In this document: positions 23,937 to 33,141 of the stretch, one piece after another
Position numbering within the stretch: position 1 is the first letter of the stretch
Layout of the letters: every line of letters starts with the position of its first letter
IMG/VR virus record: IMGVR_UViG_3300000115_000096
Location: 1-33,141 of that record
Reading direction: 5' to 3' (one strand)
Length of the DNA stretch: 33,141 bases
Source: a virus
Translations under genes and position numbers: made by a program
Notes under the pieces: model-generated
The model's input: the letters and a program-made list of their open reading frames with translations, nothing else
Databases searched by the model: none
Told to the model about the DNA's origin: nothing

Positions 23937-26900
23937 TGTCAGAGAAAAGAGGTAAGTTTACAAAAGGTAGTACCGCATCAGAAGATATTAGAGGTGAACT
24001 TTATTACGCTATAGAAGACTTATTAGCGCAAGGAATTGATATCCGTTCAAACAGTTTATACCGTGATAGAGATAATAATACAGATGAAACTGGTTCATCT
24101 TTAAAATATAAAAAAGGAAGTCCTCATGGTCATGCTTCTGCTTGTGATATTTCACACAATTATAATCCTGAGTTAATGACATTTTTATTTGGGACACAAT
24201 ACAACCCAGATACTTTCAAGGCAGATAGTATGAAAGACTGGGTACTAACTCCAAAAGCAACAGAATGGGCAAAAAAACATAATATATTAATACTTGATGA
24301 ATATGAGATTGGTTTAGGTCATATTCATTTTGAAGTTCAGACAAGAGACGGAAATTCTGAAGCTGGATTTGGTGAAACAGAAATAGTTAGTGAATATGGA
24401 GAAGATTTTTCTTCAAGAAAAAAATTTACAAATGGGAGTGGAAAATATTTAAAGGCTCATTATTGGGGAGCCGATAGTAAGACATTTGTAGAAAACGATT
24501 ATAACACATCTGAGTTTTATATAGAAAATGTTGGTGTTAAAGAATATGAAACAGAAAGAGAAGACAGATTAGGTCATCCTACTAATATAATATCAGTAGA
24601 TAATTTGAATAAAGAAGGTGGAGGAGAATTAGCAAAAGTGTATAATGAAAGTGGTGTGAGTTATACAGAAACAACAGTAGAAGAAACAACACCACCTAAA
24701 CTACAATATAAAGTTCAGGTTGGTGTATATGGAGAAGGTGAAATTCCAACAAAAGTACAACAACTATTCAATAGACTAAGAGAGGATGAAGGATATACAG
24801 TAATTAAAGAACCTGTAGGGGGAGTTTTATATAAATATAGTATCTATAAAGTAGATGATGGAATAGCTACAACAAAAGCAGCGGCAGACAAACTGCAAGA
24901 AGAACTTGTAAATTTTGGATTTGAAGACGTAATTACAATACCAGAAAAAGATGGAGAAAGAATTAAAATGGAAGACGCTGAAAAGCTAGAACAACAATTA
25001 ACAACGGAAAAACAAGAAGAAGAAAAGAAAGAAGAAGTAAGACCTAACAACATGCCTCCTAACGTAGATAACCCTACAAAAGAAATGTTAGATTCTGCTG
25101 TAGAATACGATACAGCTAAAGAAGCGTTAGAAGCTTTTAATAACGGAGACATACAAGATGGAGATATTATAAAAATTGGAAACGAACACGTTCAGGTTTC
25201 TGAAAATAATGGTTATCCGTCAATTACTCCTTATAGAGAGGATAACAATACATTTGATGGAGGGGAAGGAGGAACACAAGATTTAGGGTTAGTAGCAGAT
25301 GAAGAAGTTATAAATGAAGAAGAAACTGAAGAAATAGAAGAAGAGGTAGAAGAAAATATAGAAGAAGAAGTAGAGGAAGAAATAGAAGAAGAAACTGAAG
25401 ACCCGCTACGAACAGAAATAGAAGATACTAGTGAAATAACAACAGAACCTGTTGATGTGGATGATAATAATAATACACAGGTTGTTGAAGAAACTACAGA
25501 AAGAACAACAACATTAACAGAAGAAGAGCAAGATATTTTAGATAATTATTCTATTGATGGAACTGTAGGAGAAGGAAAAGCAGAGATTAAAAATAACGAG
25601 GGAGAAACTATAGCTTATTTAGAAGGAAATAAATTAATTGGTAAAAAAACTATACCAATTCTAGGAGAACAAACTTTTGAAATAGGAGAATATATAGATA
25701 ATGAAGATGGCACATATACATTTAAAGAAGGCAAGGACTATAATAAAGTTATGACAGCAGCTTCTTCAGAAGAAAAAAAAGTTATAGAAACATTTAAAAA
25801 AGCTGCTGAAGATAACCCACAATTTGCTAGAGATATAATAAGTACAACAGAAGGAAATGAAACTAATATGTCTGGTAGTGACATAAGAACATCAGCTACT
25901 ACATTTACATCTTCATCAGAAGATGACATCGCAGAAGACGATATTGACGTGGTCGATACTGAAGAAAATCTTGAAGATTTAGAAATAGAAGAAGAGTTTG
26001 CCGAACCTAGAAATATAAATGACGATAAAGAAACTATAAGAAATAGATTATTACAAGAAAACCCAAGTTTATCAGACGATACAGAAGAGCTAGAAAAACA
26101 AGTTGAATTAGAGTATGAATGGAATCAAGATGAATTAGAAGACATACAAGAATTAAAAAACAATAAAAAATATATAGATAAGATTTTTGAGCAAAACCCA
26201 GAAATAGCAGCAAAATATGAAGGAATCCCTATTGAAGAGTATAATAAAGTAGATGGATTTTATGACGATTTATATGAAAAAATTTATGAAGAAATAGAAA
26301 TAGATGAAGAAAATCAAAGTCAATTAAACAAAGAAGAGACAGGAGTATTTGAAACAAACGAACAAAGAGCAAAAAGAGAGAGTGATACCGCTAGGTTCAA
26401 TGAGTTGGAAGAGAAAAAAAATAACAACACAATTACACCAGAAGAACAAACTGAACTTACTAACTTAATTAATAGTTACGGGGGTAATGACCTTAATGAA
26501 TTACATGAAACAAATAAAACTGAACAAGCAGAAAAAGACGCTAACATAGAGGCTGGTAAGGGAGATGTTACTAATGAAGAATTTGAAACACAAGAAATAG
26601 ATAAAGAAATAGATAAAGAAGAATTAGAAGCAGAAAGAGAAGAAAATTTTAGACTATACGGAAAAAGAGAAACAGATGAGGAAAAGTACACTAGAATAAA
26701 TAAAGAGCAAGAAGCTAATTTTGAAAAAGGACTTAAAACTAAAGACCCAGGTCCAGACGGGGAATGGGACACAGAGGATGATACAGAAATCGGTTTAAGT
26801 GATATTCAAGTTGAAGACCGAAACGTAATATTTAGTACGCCTAATTCTGAAAAAGCTTTAAGAAACGAACTTAAAACAAACTTAAAAAATAAAGAAAACG

Positions 26901-28606
26901 CTTTAAAAGCTGCTGAGTCAGAAGAAGAAAAATCTCAAATAGATAAAGACATAAAAACTATAAATTTAGCTTTAGAGTATTTAGAGTTAAAAAAAGAATA
27001 TGGAAATAAAGATGATGTATTTGACATTAATACCTTTAGAGAAGCTGTAGAAAATAATGATAATCAGCAAATTTCTATGTATTATAACGACCAAAGAGGT
27101 ACGGTTATAAATAAATTAGAGTCACAAAGAAAGTCAATTGTAGACGGAAGTTTTGAAGGTACAGAAAAAGAAAAAGAAAAAATACTATCGACATTAGAAA
27201 AAATAAATACATCAACACAAAAAAGTGAGTTGCCAGAGTTTGATTCAGAGTACGACAAACTTTTGTACATGACTAATGCAACAAATGAAGATATAGATAA
27301 GTTAAAAGCTCTTGAAAAAGATAAAAAACTAATACAAAATAAAGGTAAGGTAAATGTACAAATATTAGATTTAGCAAACCAAGACGTAACAAATTCAGGA
27401 ATTACAGATGCTGATATGTCTGAAAATAATGATTATGTTAAAGTTGAAAATCCAAAAGACGGTACAGGTAAATATGTTTTAAGAGACTGGGTAAATAGTT
27501 TTGATGATAATGACGCAGAAATAGAAAGACTAGAAAAGAAAGAAAGTTTAGGAACTATTACATCAGAAGAAAGCGTTACTTTAAAAAATTATAAAGAAAA
27601 TAGATTTCATAGTAGAGATATTTTAACAAACAGTAAAATCTTTGACAAAACAAAAGGACATCCTGATGGAATAGGTGGTCGTTATTTTGGAGGTACAGAC
27701 GAAATAGATGTATTTTTAGAAAATAGAAAAAGAAAAATATTTGAAACAGGAGCTAATCCAGATATAAATTTAACTCCAGAACAAATTGCTTTATTTGACA
27801 ATATAAAGTCGGAAGACTATGACATGTCTAATTTAGAAAATGATTTAGACCAAATAGTATCATATACACCAGAAGCGTTTGAATTTGATACAGACTTAGA
27901 GTCAGTTACAGACCAAGAACCTAGAAGTATGGGTCCTAATGCACAAGAGTTGTTAAAAGGTACTATGGACGTAGCTAACGGTATTATGGATGCTTTTGGA
28001 GGTCCTGACGCTTTAATAAACGCGGTTATGGGTAAGAAAGCTTTAGCTGCTGCAATGAAAGATGTTACACCAATGGAGCAAGCTAAACTTAGTCCTATGT
28101 TTCAAGAACACTTAAGAGAAACAAAAGAATTGTCTAAGAGAGGATATCATCCATCAGAAGAATTAAAAATAAGAAGAGGTATAGATAAAGCTTATCAACA
28201 AGGATTAGAGAATAGCATTAGAGGTACAGCGGGAGATAGAGCAAAATATTTAGCTTCTTCAGGTATATTTGACGCTCAAAGAACATCTGCTTTATTAGAG
28301 GTAGCTTCTCAAGATGCAGCTTTACAAAGAGAGAATCAAAAACAATATTCTGAATTACTTACATATAAAGAAAACTTTGACGCATCACAACAAGAAGCTA
28401 AAAGAACTGAAAACTTACAAATGCAATTAGCAAATAAAAAAGCGGCCTCTGAATTTGCTGGACTAACATTTGCTAATGCTTTGTCAAGTATGAGAGGGTC
28501 TAATTCACTATTAGACCAAATTAAAAATGGACTAGCAAATACAAGAGGAGGGTTTGATATATCTTCTTCCTTTGATGATAATACTAATTTAAACGAAAAC
28601 GAATAA
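23936..28606 (+). CDS. Large virion protein: M15-like peptidase, SPOR domain, acidic linker, helical C-terminus
   Basis: In this 1556-aa protein, residues about 15-135 form an M15-type peptidase (SPHGHASACDISHN with H64 and D71; EIGLGHIHFEV with E124, H129/H131), expected to cut peptidoglycan stems. Residues about 256-338 match a SPOR domain, with a beta-alpha-beta duplication (YKVQVGVYG...VQQLFNRLREDEGYTVI; YKYSIYKV...ADKLQEELVNFGFEDVITI). Known SPOR domains bind denuded glycan strands. Residues about 457-492 are a nearly pure Glu tract. The middle is charged and helical. Residues about 1325-1556 form a distinct helical domain (GYHPSEELKIRRGIDKAYQQG, GDRAKYLASSGIFDAQRTSALLEVASQDA), probably the virion-docking part. 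Overlaps by one base with both neighbours. Fits an ejected protein that locally opens the wall; the domain calls are by motif. Confidence 0.75.
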   Translation: MSEKRGKFTKGSTASEDIRGELYYAIEDLLAQGIDIRSNSLYRDRDNNTDETGSSLKYKKGSPHGHASACDISHNYNPELMTFLFGTQYNPDTFKADSMKDWVLTPKATEWAKKHNILILDEYEIGLGHIHFEVQTRDGNSEAGFGETEIVSEYGEDFSSRKKFTNGSGKYLKAHYWGADSKTFVENDYNTSEFYIENVGVKEYETEREDRLGHPTNIISVDNLNKEGGGELAKVYNESGVSYTETTVEETTPPKLQYKVQVGVYGEGEIPTKVQQLFNRLREDEGYTVIKEPVGGVLYKYSIYKVDDGIATTKAAADKLQEELVNFGFEDVITIPEKDGERIKMEDAEKLEQQLTTEKQEEEKKEEVRPNNMPPNVDNPTKEMLDSAVEYDTAKEALEAFNNGDIQDGDIIKIGNEHVQVSENNGYPSITPYREDNNTFDGGEGGTQDLGLVADEEVINEEETEEIEEEVEENIEEEVEEEIEEETEDPLRTEIEDTSEITTEPVDVDDNNNTQVVEETTERTTTLTEEEQDILDNYSIDGTVGEGKAEIKNNEGETIAYLEGNKLIGKKTIPILGEQTFEIGEYIDNEDGTYTFKEGKDYNKVMTAASSEEKKVIETFKKAAEDNPQFARDIISTTEGNETNMSGSDIRTSATTFTSSSEDDIAEDDIDVVDTEENLEDLEIEEEFAEPRNINDDKETIRNRLLQENPSLSDDTEELEKQVELEYEWNQDELEDIQELKNNKKYIDKIFEQNPEIAAKYEGIPIEEYNKVDGFYDDLYEKIYEEIEIDEENQSQLNKEETGVFETNEQRAKRESDTARFNELEEKKNNNTITPEEQTELTNLINSYGGNDLNELHETNKTEQAEKDANIEAGKGDVTNEEFETQEIDKEIDKEELEAEREENFRLYGKRETDEEKYTRINKEQEANFEKGLKTKDPGPDGEWDTEDDTEIGLSDIQVEDRNVIFSTPNSEKALRNELKTNLKNKENALKAAESEEEKSQIDKDIKTINLALEYLELKKEYGNKDDVFDINTFREAVENNDNQQISMYYNDQRGTVINKLESQRKSIVDGSFEGTEKEKEKILSTLEKINTSTQKSELPEFDSEYDKLLYMTNATNEDIDKLKALEKDKKLIQNKGKVNVQILDLANQDVTNSGITDADMSENNDYVKVENPKDGTGKYVLRDWVNSFDDNDAEIERLEKKESLGTITSEESVTLKNYKENRFHSRDILTNSKIFDKTKGHPDGIGGRYFGGTDEIDVFLENRKRKIFETGANPDINLTPEQIALFDNIKSEDYDMSNLENDLDQIVSYTPEAFEFDTDLESVTDQEPRSMGPNAQELLKGTMDVANGIMDAFGGPDALINAVMGKKALAAAMKDVTPMEQAKLSPMFQEHLRETKELSKRGYHPSEELKIRRGIDKAYQQGLENSIRGTAGDRAKYLASSGIFDAQRTSALLEVASQDAALQRENQKQYSELLTYKENFDASQQEAKRTENLQMQLANKKAASEFAGLTFANALSSMRGSNSLLDQIKNGLANTRGGFDISSSFDDNTNLNENE

Positions 28607-30762
28607 TGGCAATAGATTATGGATTTTGGTCTACGCTGAGCACAGGATATAAATCCGCACAGGACAGAAAAAGTCAAAGAGATTCTGAATCTTTGAAAGA
28701 ATTGCAATACATGCAAATGTTGCAACAACAACAAACACAAAGAATAAATCAACAAAACGCCGTACAACAACAGATACAACAGGCGGAAGCTACAGCTACA
28801 CAAATATTAAATAATTCTTTTGGTAGACAAAAAGATATTGATGATATGAAAAAGTGGCATGCAGAACATTCTGGGTGGGGAGATATAAAAAATGTAATAC
28901 AACAATATAATGGAGATTATACACAAGCTAGATTGTATGGTAATTTAGATTATTATATAAATCAATATAAGATGAATATAAATAATCCAGACGCTGACCC
29001 TACTAAGGGAAATCCAATATTGAGAAGAGTGGCGAATAATAAAGCTAATTTAACTAACTATACAGCAGCTACGCAAGACGCAGAAACACAAAAGTTAATT
29101 ATGTCTGGAGACCATGCAAGATACACCGCTTTTATAAATGGAGAAACAGACGAATTTGATTATGTGGGAATGAGAGGAGATTGGGATTTGTCTACTATGA
29201 TGGAAGACACTGACAATGGTCAAGAAATAAGTTATGAAGATTTTTACGCTAAAAACGAGGTAGCGATACTAAGTGATATGTCAAAAGATACTGGTATAGA
29301 CAGAAATACTTTACAAGAAAATCCACAAGCAGTAGAGATTTGGACTAGAAAAAATTTAAGATGGGAAGAAGACCAAGAGGTGTATGGTACAAAAGAAATA
29401 GAAACAAGTTATGCATTACAGTTTAGAAAGAATCTAGATGTTATTCCACAACTTTTACAAAATTATAAGGGTTCTATAGATGGGTTTACAGTAAATGATG
29501 TTTTAGATATGGAACAAGAGCATGGTACTGGTTCAACAAGTGGATTCCAACAATTATTAGAAAGTTTAGACCCTGAAAATGACAATAAAGCATACACAGA
29601 AGTATGGGCAGGAATAGGTGGTTATGACACAGACTCGAGAGCTTATGACAAGTGGATAGGTTCTGGCGACCAAATGAACACATCTGGACAAATACTAACA
29701 GAGAAAAACATACAAACAGCAGTATTAAAAGCTCAGTATGGTGACGCTTATTTTACTGAAAATGAAACAATAAATAATATGCAATCAAAAGGATTGTATA
29801 ATGAAAACGGAGTATTAGTAACAGATGATGATATAACTGGAACTTGGTATGAAAGAGGATTAGAAGTTGGAGCTACAACAGGTGTAGCAGGAGCGGGTGT
29901 AGGACTTGTTACAGGACCAGGAGCTGCAATAGTTGGAGGTCTCAGTGCTGTTGGGGGGTTTGCAGCTGGAGCTTTAGGATTAAATCCTTATGGAGAAGAA
30001 GAGACTATGGACCTTAAATATAATGGTACTTATTTAGGATTTAGACTTACGGGAGTGGACCCGCAAACAGGACAACCTACATCAATGTTAATTACTAGAA
30101 ATACAGATAAAAATGATTTACAGAAAATAAGAGACAACATGGGTAATAGACCTGTAGAAGTAGTTATGATAAACGAATTAATAGATAGTGACACTTTTAG
30201 TGCGGATGACGCTTTTTATGATGTTATTGATTTAAATGATGTTTCTTTCAGACAAAAAATGGATGAAATGACAGATAGTGAAAGTTTAAGTAAGGTTATT
30301 AATGAAGATAAATCATATAAGACTAAAGTGGCAAACGCTGCTTATTATGAAGACCAAAAAAATAGATTAGCGTTAGATTTAGCAAATATATACACAGAAG
30401 GTAATACAGAAATTTTACCAGAAGTAGCGACTTCATATAAGTCTAATATAGAAACTAGTTTGGTTGTAGGTGGAGTAAGTGCACAAAATGGACATTTAAC
30501 ATCACCAATGATAATGAGTTGGCTATTAACAGAATCAGAAAAAGCTTCAGAAGGAAATATGCAACAAACTAATAAATTATTTGAACAAGCTACGTCTGGA
30601 TTAAGTACATTAATTAGTAAAGACAAAACACTACAAGAAGCTTTAAAACAAGGACCAAAAGGATTTATGAACTGGTATTCTAAAAATACAGATAAAGAAA
30701 CTTTTAAAAAATTCCAACAAACAAACAAAAAGTGGTCTAAATATTTTACATTAAAGAAATAA
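28606..30762 (+). CDS. Probable cargo/ejection protein with a Gly-rich membrane-like segment
   Basis: This 718-aa protein begins MAIDYGFWSTLSTGYKSAQD and has a Gln-rich coiled coil (residues about 35-72: LQQQQTQRINQQNAVQQQIQ). The middle is mixed alpha/beta (FINGETDEFDYVGMRGDWDLSTMM). A Gly/Ala-rich hydrophobic stretch with repeated GxxxG-like spacing follows (about 418-460, TGVAGAGVGLVTGPGAAIVGG, SAVGGFAAGALG). A beta-rich part and a helical, basic C-terminus complete it. No enzyme motif is recognised. It starts on a TAATG overlap with the M15/SPOR gene. Order and composition resemble internal virion proteins that cross the envelope with the genome, by analogy with other podophages. That role is inference. 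Confidence 0.65.
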   Translation: MAIDYGFWSTLSTGYKSAQDRKSQRDSESLKELQYMQMLQQQQTQRINQQNAVQQQIQQAEATATQILNNSFGRQKDIDDMKKWHAEHSGWGDIKNVIQQYNGDYTQARLYGNLDYYINQYKMNINNPDADPTKGNPILRRVANNKANLTNYTAATQDAETQKLIMSGDHARYTAFINGETDEFDYVGMRGDWDLSTMMEDTDNGQEISYEDFYAKNEVAILSDMSKDTGIDRNTLQENPQAVEIWTRKNLRWEEDQEVYGTKEIETSYALQFRKNLDVIPQLLQNYKGSIDGFTVNDVLDMEQEHGTGSTSGFQQLLESLDPENDNKAYTEVWAGIGGYDTDSRAYDKWIGSGDQMNTSGQILTEKNIQTAVLKAQYGDAYFTENETINNMQSKGLYNENGVLVTDDDITGTWYERGLEVGATTGVAGAGVGLVTGPGAAIVGGLSAVGGFAAGALGLNPYGEEETMDLKYNGTYLGFRLTGVDPQTGQPTSMLITRNTDKNDLQKIRDNMGNRPVEVVMINELIDSDTFSADDAFYDVIDLNDVSFRQKMDEMTDSESLSKVINEDKSYKTKVANAAYYEDQKNRLALDLANIYTEGNTEILPEVATSYKSNIETSLVVGGVSAQNGHLTSPMIMSWLLTESEKASEGNMQQTNKLFEQATSGLSTLISKDKTLQEALKQGPKGFMNWYSKNTDKETFKKFQQTNKKWSKYFTLKK

Positions 30763-30763
30763 C

Positions 30764-33141
30764 ATGGCAGATAATATTACAGGGTATGATTTACCAGCAG
30801 AACAAGAAACTAATTTAATTTCTACACCAGACGAAGCTATTGAAAGTTATGATGGAAAAAGTAGTACAGATGTTTTTAATAGTTTACTAGGACCTTCACA
30901 AGAACAAATACAACAACAAGAAAACATAGATAGATACTACAAGAGTGTAGCGTCTTCAAATATGGTGCAAAATGAAATGGAAGGATTTACGCAACCTATA
31001 CAGGAAGACGCTTCAGGTAGTGTTTCTATGGTAGACCCAGATGCAGTTATAGGAGGATTTACATCAGACGCAGGTAGAACTATAAGAGCAGGTTGGGGAG
31101 ATTTGGTATACACTACAGGAGACGCTATAGATTATGTGTCAGCATTTATGTCTCCTAATGACCCTGAACCAACCACAGCAGTAGGAGATTGGTTAAAGAA
31201 AAAAGGAACAGATTTGCAAAATGAAAATTTAGTAATTATATCAGAAGACTTACAAGATGTTACATGGCAAGACATGTTTAAAGCAGAAATGTGGTCTTCT
31301 AAGGTCGCTAGATTAATTCCATACGCTGCTTCATTTATGATTCCTTATGGTGGAGGAGCGATGATAGGTGGTAGATTTGGAAGCTGGGCTATGAAAGGGT
31401 TAGCTAAAAGTGGAAGAGTTGGACAGATGGGAAGAGTAGTTTCTACAACAAGCGGAGGGTCAAAAGTTTCAAAGTTATTGTATGGAACAAATAGAGTTGG
31501 AGGTTCTGGACTAGCTCAACATTTAGCTATTGATGCAGGTAAAGCTGGCGTTATAGCTACAAAAGGTGTAAGAAACGTTTCACAAGCTATAGGTGGTGGT
31601 CTTGCTGCTAATACATTTGAGGGAATGTATTTAGGAGGTGAAACATATAGTCAGGGTATTAAGGAAGGACTAACAAAAGAACAAGCTGCAAGTGCTGCAA
31701 GTGGAGTTGTTTGGGACAACGCTAAGTGGGCAGCTGTAGATATTGTTCAGTATGGAATATTGTTTGGAGGGTTAGGTAAAACTATGAATATAAATAGAGT
31801 AGCTAGACTAACTCCAAACCCAAAAGCGTTTAGTCTTAGCGTTGGAGGTGTTGTAGGTCCTTTGGTTCAAAGAGGATTAATACAACTACCTACTATTGGA
31901 GTTTATGGTGGAATAGAAGGATTTACCGAGGGAGTTCAAGAAACGTATCAAGAATGGATTAAATACGCTAATTTAAATGATGTGCAAGGTAAGTCTTATG
32001 ATTCTTATACAGACTGGATAAAAGAAGCAGACGGTTCGTACACTAAAGAAGCTAGAGATATATTTTGGACTTCTGTAGGATTAGGAGGAAGTATGGGGGG
32101 AGTAAGAGGTGTAGTAGACGGAGCTGCTGAAAGACAAAAAATGTTAGACGAAAAAATAGAGAAAACTGAAAGATTAAAACTATTAGCAGAAGACGGAAGC
32201 TATTCAGAAGAATCTATGAGAGATTTCCAAAACTTATCTGACGAGTTAGTAGCAGACCATATATGGAATTACGAAGGAGACGCTAGTAACATGAAGTCTG
32301 TTATAGAACAACAAGTGCAAGACGGAAAACTAACAGAAGAAGGAAGAGACAATATATTTCAGACTATAGACAGAATGACTGAAAATTATAACAAACATTC
32401 TGTAAACACTACATTAACAGAGGCTGGAGCTAAACAAGTTTTTTATAGAGAAAATAGATTAACTAGAAACAATTCACAACAAGAACAAGTTAAATCTATA
32501 TACAATGAACAAAGAAAAAAAGTTAAAGAAAATGTTTCTGCAGAAAATCAAAAACAAAAGCTGAATGATATTAAAATGGAAGAACAAGCTGTTTTAGCAG
32601 AATTAAAAGCAGAAGAAAAACAACTTAAAAACGAGATAGAAAATTTCTATTTACAGAAAGAAGAAGTCTTAACTAAAGAAGGAAAGGCAGATAAAAGATA
32701 TAAAAAGAGATTAACTTCTGAGGAAATGGAAAAATTTACACAGAAGGGCGAAAAAAGAATGACAGCTAGACAAGCTAAAGAATCTGGTATGACTATAGAG
32801 GAATATAGAGAATATAAGGAAAAACAAGAAGGTAAGGGATTCTTAAGTAGAGCTTTTGAGACTGTTAAAGGGGTGGCTAAGAAAGGAGTTGAAACAGTTA
32901 AAAGTGTAGGTAAAAAAGGAGTAGACGCAGTACAAGACTTAAGAGGTAAAACACCAAAAGAAGTTTCAGAAATCGCAAAAAAATTAGTTGCAAAAAATGT
33001 AGTTGACGCTGTAGATAGAGCCGAAAGAATATTAAAGAAATCAAAAACTCCACAGCAGATAAGAAGAGCTTTTACTGAGTTAAAAAAGAAGATGAAGAAT
33101 ATGGCTGGTGTAAGTGTTGAAACTTATAAAAAAGTAGAAGA
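30764..33141 (+). CDS. Large partial virion protein with membrane-active regions (runs off the window)
   Basis: ATG 30764, one base after the previous stop, opens a frame that stays open to the window end: 792 codons without a stop. Residues 1-150 are acidic and polar. About 170-470 carries hydrophobic Gly-rich segments (LIPYAASFMIPYGGGAMIGG, DIVQYGILFGGLG, PTIGVYGGIEGFTEGVQET), of which EGFTEGVQETYQEW is a motif I recall from giant phage internal proteins. About 455-650 is a charged coiled coil. From 699, two exact-phase 11-residue amphipathic repeats (ETVKGVAKKGV, ETVKSVGKKGV) are followed by DAVQDL and another basic helix. It is likely an injected cargo protein. A C-terminal enzyme domain such as a virion RNA polymerase could lie beyond the edge, but nothing here shows it. 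Confidence 0.75.
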   Translation, partial: MADNITGYDLPAEQETNLISTPDEAIESYDGKSSTDVFNSLLGPSQEQIQQQENIDRYYKSVASSNMVQNEMEGFTQPIQEDASGSVSMVDPDAVIGGFTSDAGRTIRAGWGDLVYTTGDAIDYVSAFMSPNDPEPTTAVGDWLKKKGTDLQNENLVIISEDLQDVTWQDMFKAEMWSSKVARLIPYAASFMIPYGGGAMIGGRFGSWAMKGLAKSGRVGQMGRVVSTTSGGSKVSKLLYGTNRVGGSGLAQHLAIDAGKAGVIATKGVRNVSQAIGGGLAANTFEGMYLGGETYSQGIKEGLTKEQAASAASGVVWDNAKWAAVDIVQYGILFGGLGKTMNINRVARLTPNPKAFSLSVGGVVGPLVQRGLIQLPTIGVYGGIEGFTEGVQETYQEWIKYANLNDVQGKSYDSYTDWIKEADGSYTKEARDIFWTSVGLGGSMGGVRGVVDGAAERQKMLDEKIEKTERLKLLAEDGSYSEESMRDFQNLSDELVADHIWNYEGDASNMKSVIEQQVQDGKLTEEGRDNIFQTIDRMTENYNKHSVNTTLTEAGAKQVFYRENRLTRNNSQQEQVKSIYNEQRKKVKENVSAENQKQKLNDIKMEEQAVLAELKAEEKQLKNEIENFYLQKEEVLTKEGKADKRYKKRLTSEEMEKFTQKGEKRMTARQAKESGMTIEEYREYKEKQEGKGFLSRAFETVKGVAKKGVETVKSVGKKGVDAVQDLRGKTPKEVSEIAKKLVAKNVVDAVDRAERILKKSKTPQQIRRAFTELKKKMKNMAGVSVETYKKVE
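32858..32923 (+). repeat. Tandem 11-residue amphipathic repeats
   Basis: Two tandem 33-nt units encode ETVKGVAKKGV and ETVKSVGKKGV, then a degenerate third unit begins DAVQDL. The 11-residue period with Val and Lys in fixed positions is like the lipid-binding repeats of synuclein and apolipoprotein helices; the comparison is by pattern only. Confidence 0.8.

Noticed and set aside
25306-25420. GAAGAA-rich tract as a possible tandem DNA repeat or CRISPR-like array
   Set aside because: It encodes an acidic Glu-rich linker in frame. The units are irregular with no spacers.
28336-28803. Antisense 155-codon Leu-rich frame that could look like a membrane protein
   Set aside because: Its Leu-rich start mirrors the CAA/CAG-rich coiled coil of the 718-aa gene. 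It crosses the junction of two real genes and lacks start signals.
1-33141. TAG stop-codon reassignment, as in some crAss-like phages
   Set aside because: Genes end naturally at TAG (3462, 9419, 13700) with no meaningful open extension beyond, and TGA and TAA are also used. The long genes have no internal TAG or TGA. The standard code fits.
30764-33141. Start of a virion RNA polymerase
   Set aside because: Crass-like phages often carry a giant RNA polymerase in this area, but the visible 792 residues show no polymerase motif such as DxDGD. It may lie beyond the window.
1-33141. tRNA genes, insertion sequences or attachment sites
   Set aside because: No cloverleaf-like sequence, transposase or long inverted repeat was found in the few short gaps, and no integrase is present.

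Overview
The window is a 33 kb stretch of AT-rich, densely packed tailed-phage DNA. All 22 complete or partial genes that I call lie on the + strand. I see no tRNA, integrase, transposase or CRISPR array. The TerL, portal, neck/ring and muzzle proteins look like those of crAss-like phages (Crassvirales) as I know them. That group includes the Cellulophaga phage phi14:2 type that infects marine Flavobacteriia. A Bacteroidota host is suggested by three things: A-rich start contexts in place of Shine-Dalgarno sites, repeated TAnnTTTG -7 elements, and low GC. The host assignment is inference. The genetic code is standard: TAA, TAG and TGA are all used as stops, unlike recoded gut crAss-like phages.

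Layout. (1) 1-3083: the tail of a small EF-hand protein, a 52-aa basic protein, and a 926-aa protein with a lysozyme-like domain and an M15-like peptidase domain separated by FKKGG linkers. (2) 3084-3200: a -7 element, a strong terminator and a second -7 element. (3) 3201-8377: three small genes (one a positional TerS candidate), then TerL and portal, tightly coupled. (4) 8378-12309: a promoter, scaffold, major capsid protein and three small genes. GC-rich hairpins separate the capsid-region genes, and four consecutive genes start in A7-8TG contexts. (5) 12339-16680: neck, ring and tail-hub genes, interrupted at 13703-13821 by a double hairpin/terminator followed by a promoter. (6) 16682-22692: the muzzle (tail nozzle) protein, apparently split by a -1 frame transition near 17081-17095. 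(7) 22692-33141: four large genes with one-base overlaps or one-base gaps. They encode probable ejected/cargo virion proteins, including a 1556-aa protein with M15 peptidase and SPOR domains, and an unfinished protein of at least 792 aa that runs off the window.

How the genes work together: TerL and its partner load DNA through the portal into a procapsid made of scaffold and MCP. Ring, hub and muzzle proteins build the short tail. The large downstream proteins are probably packaged and released into the cell at infection, with peptidoglycan-active domains helping them cross the wall. The lysozyme/M15 protein at the left may serve entry, lysis or both. The most unusual observation at DNA level is that I could not find a single GATC site in the window.
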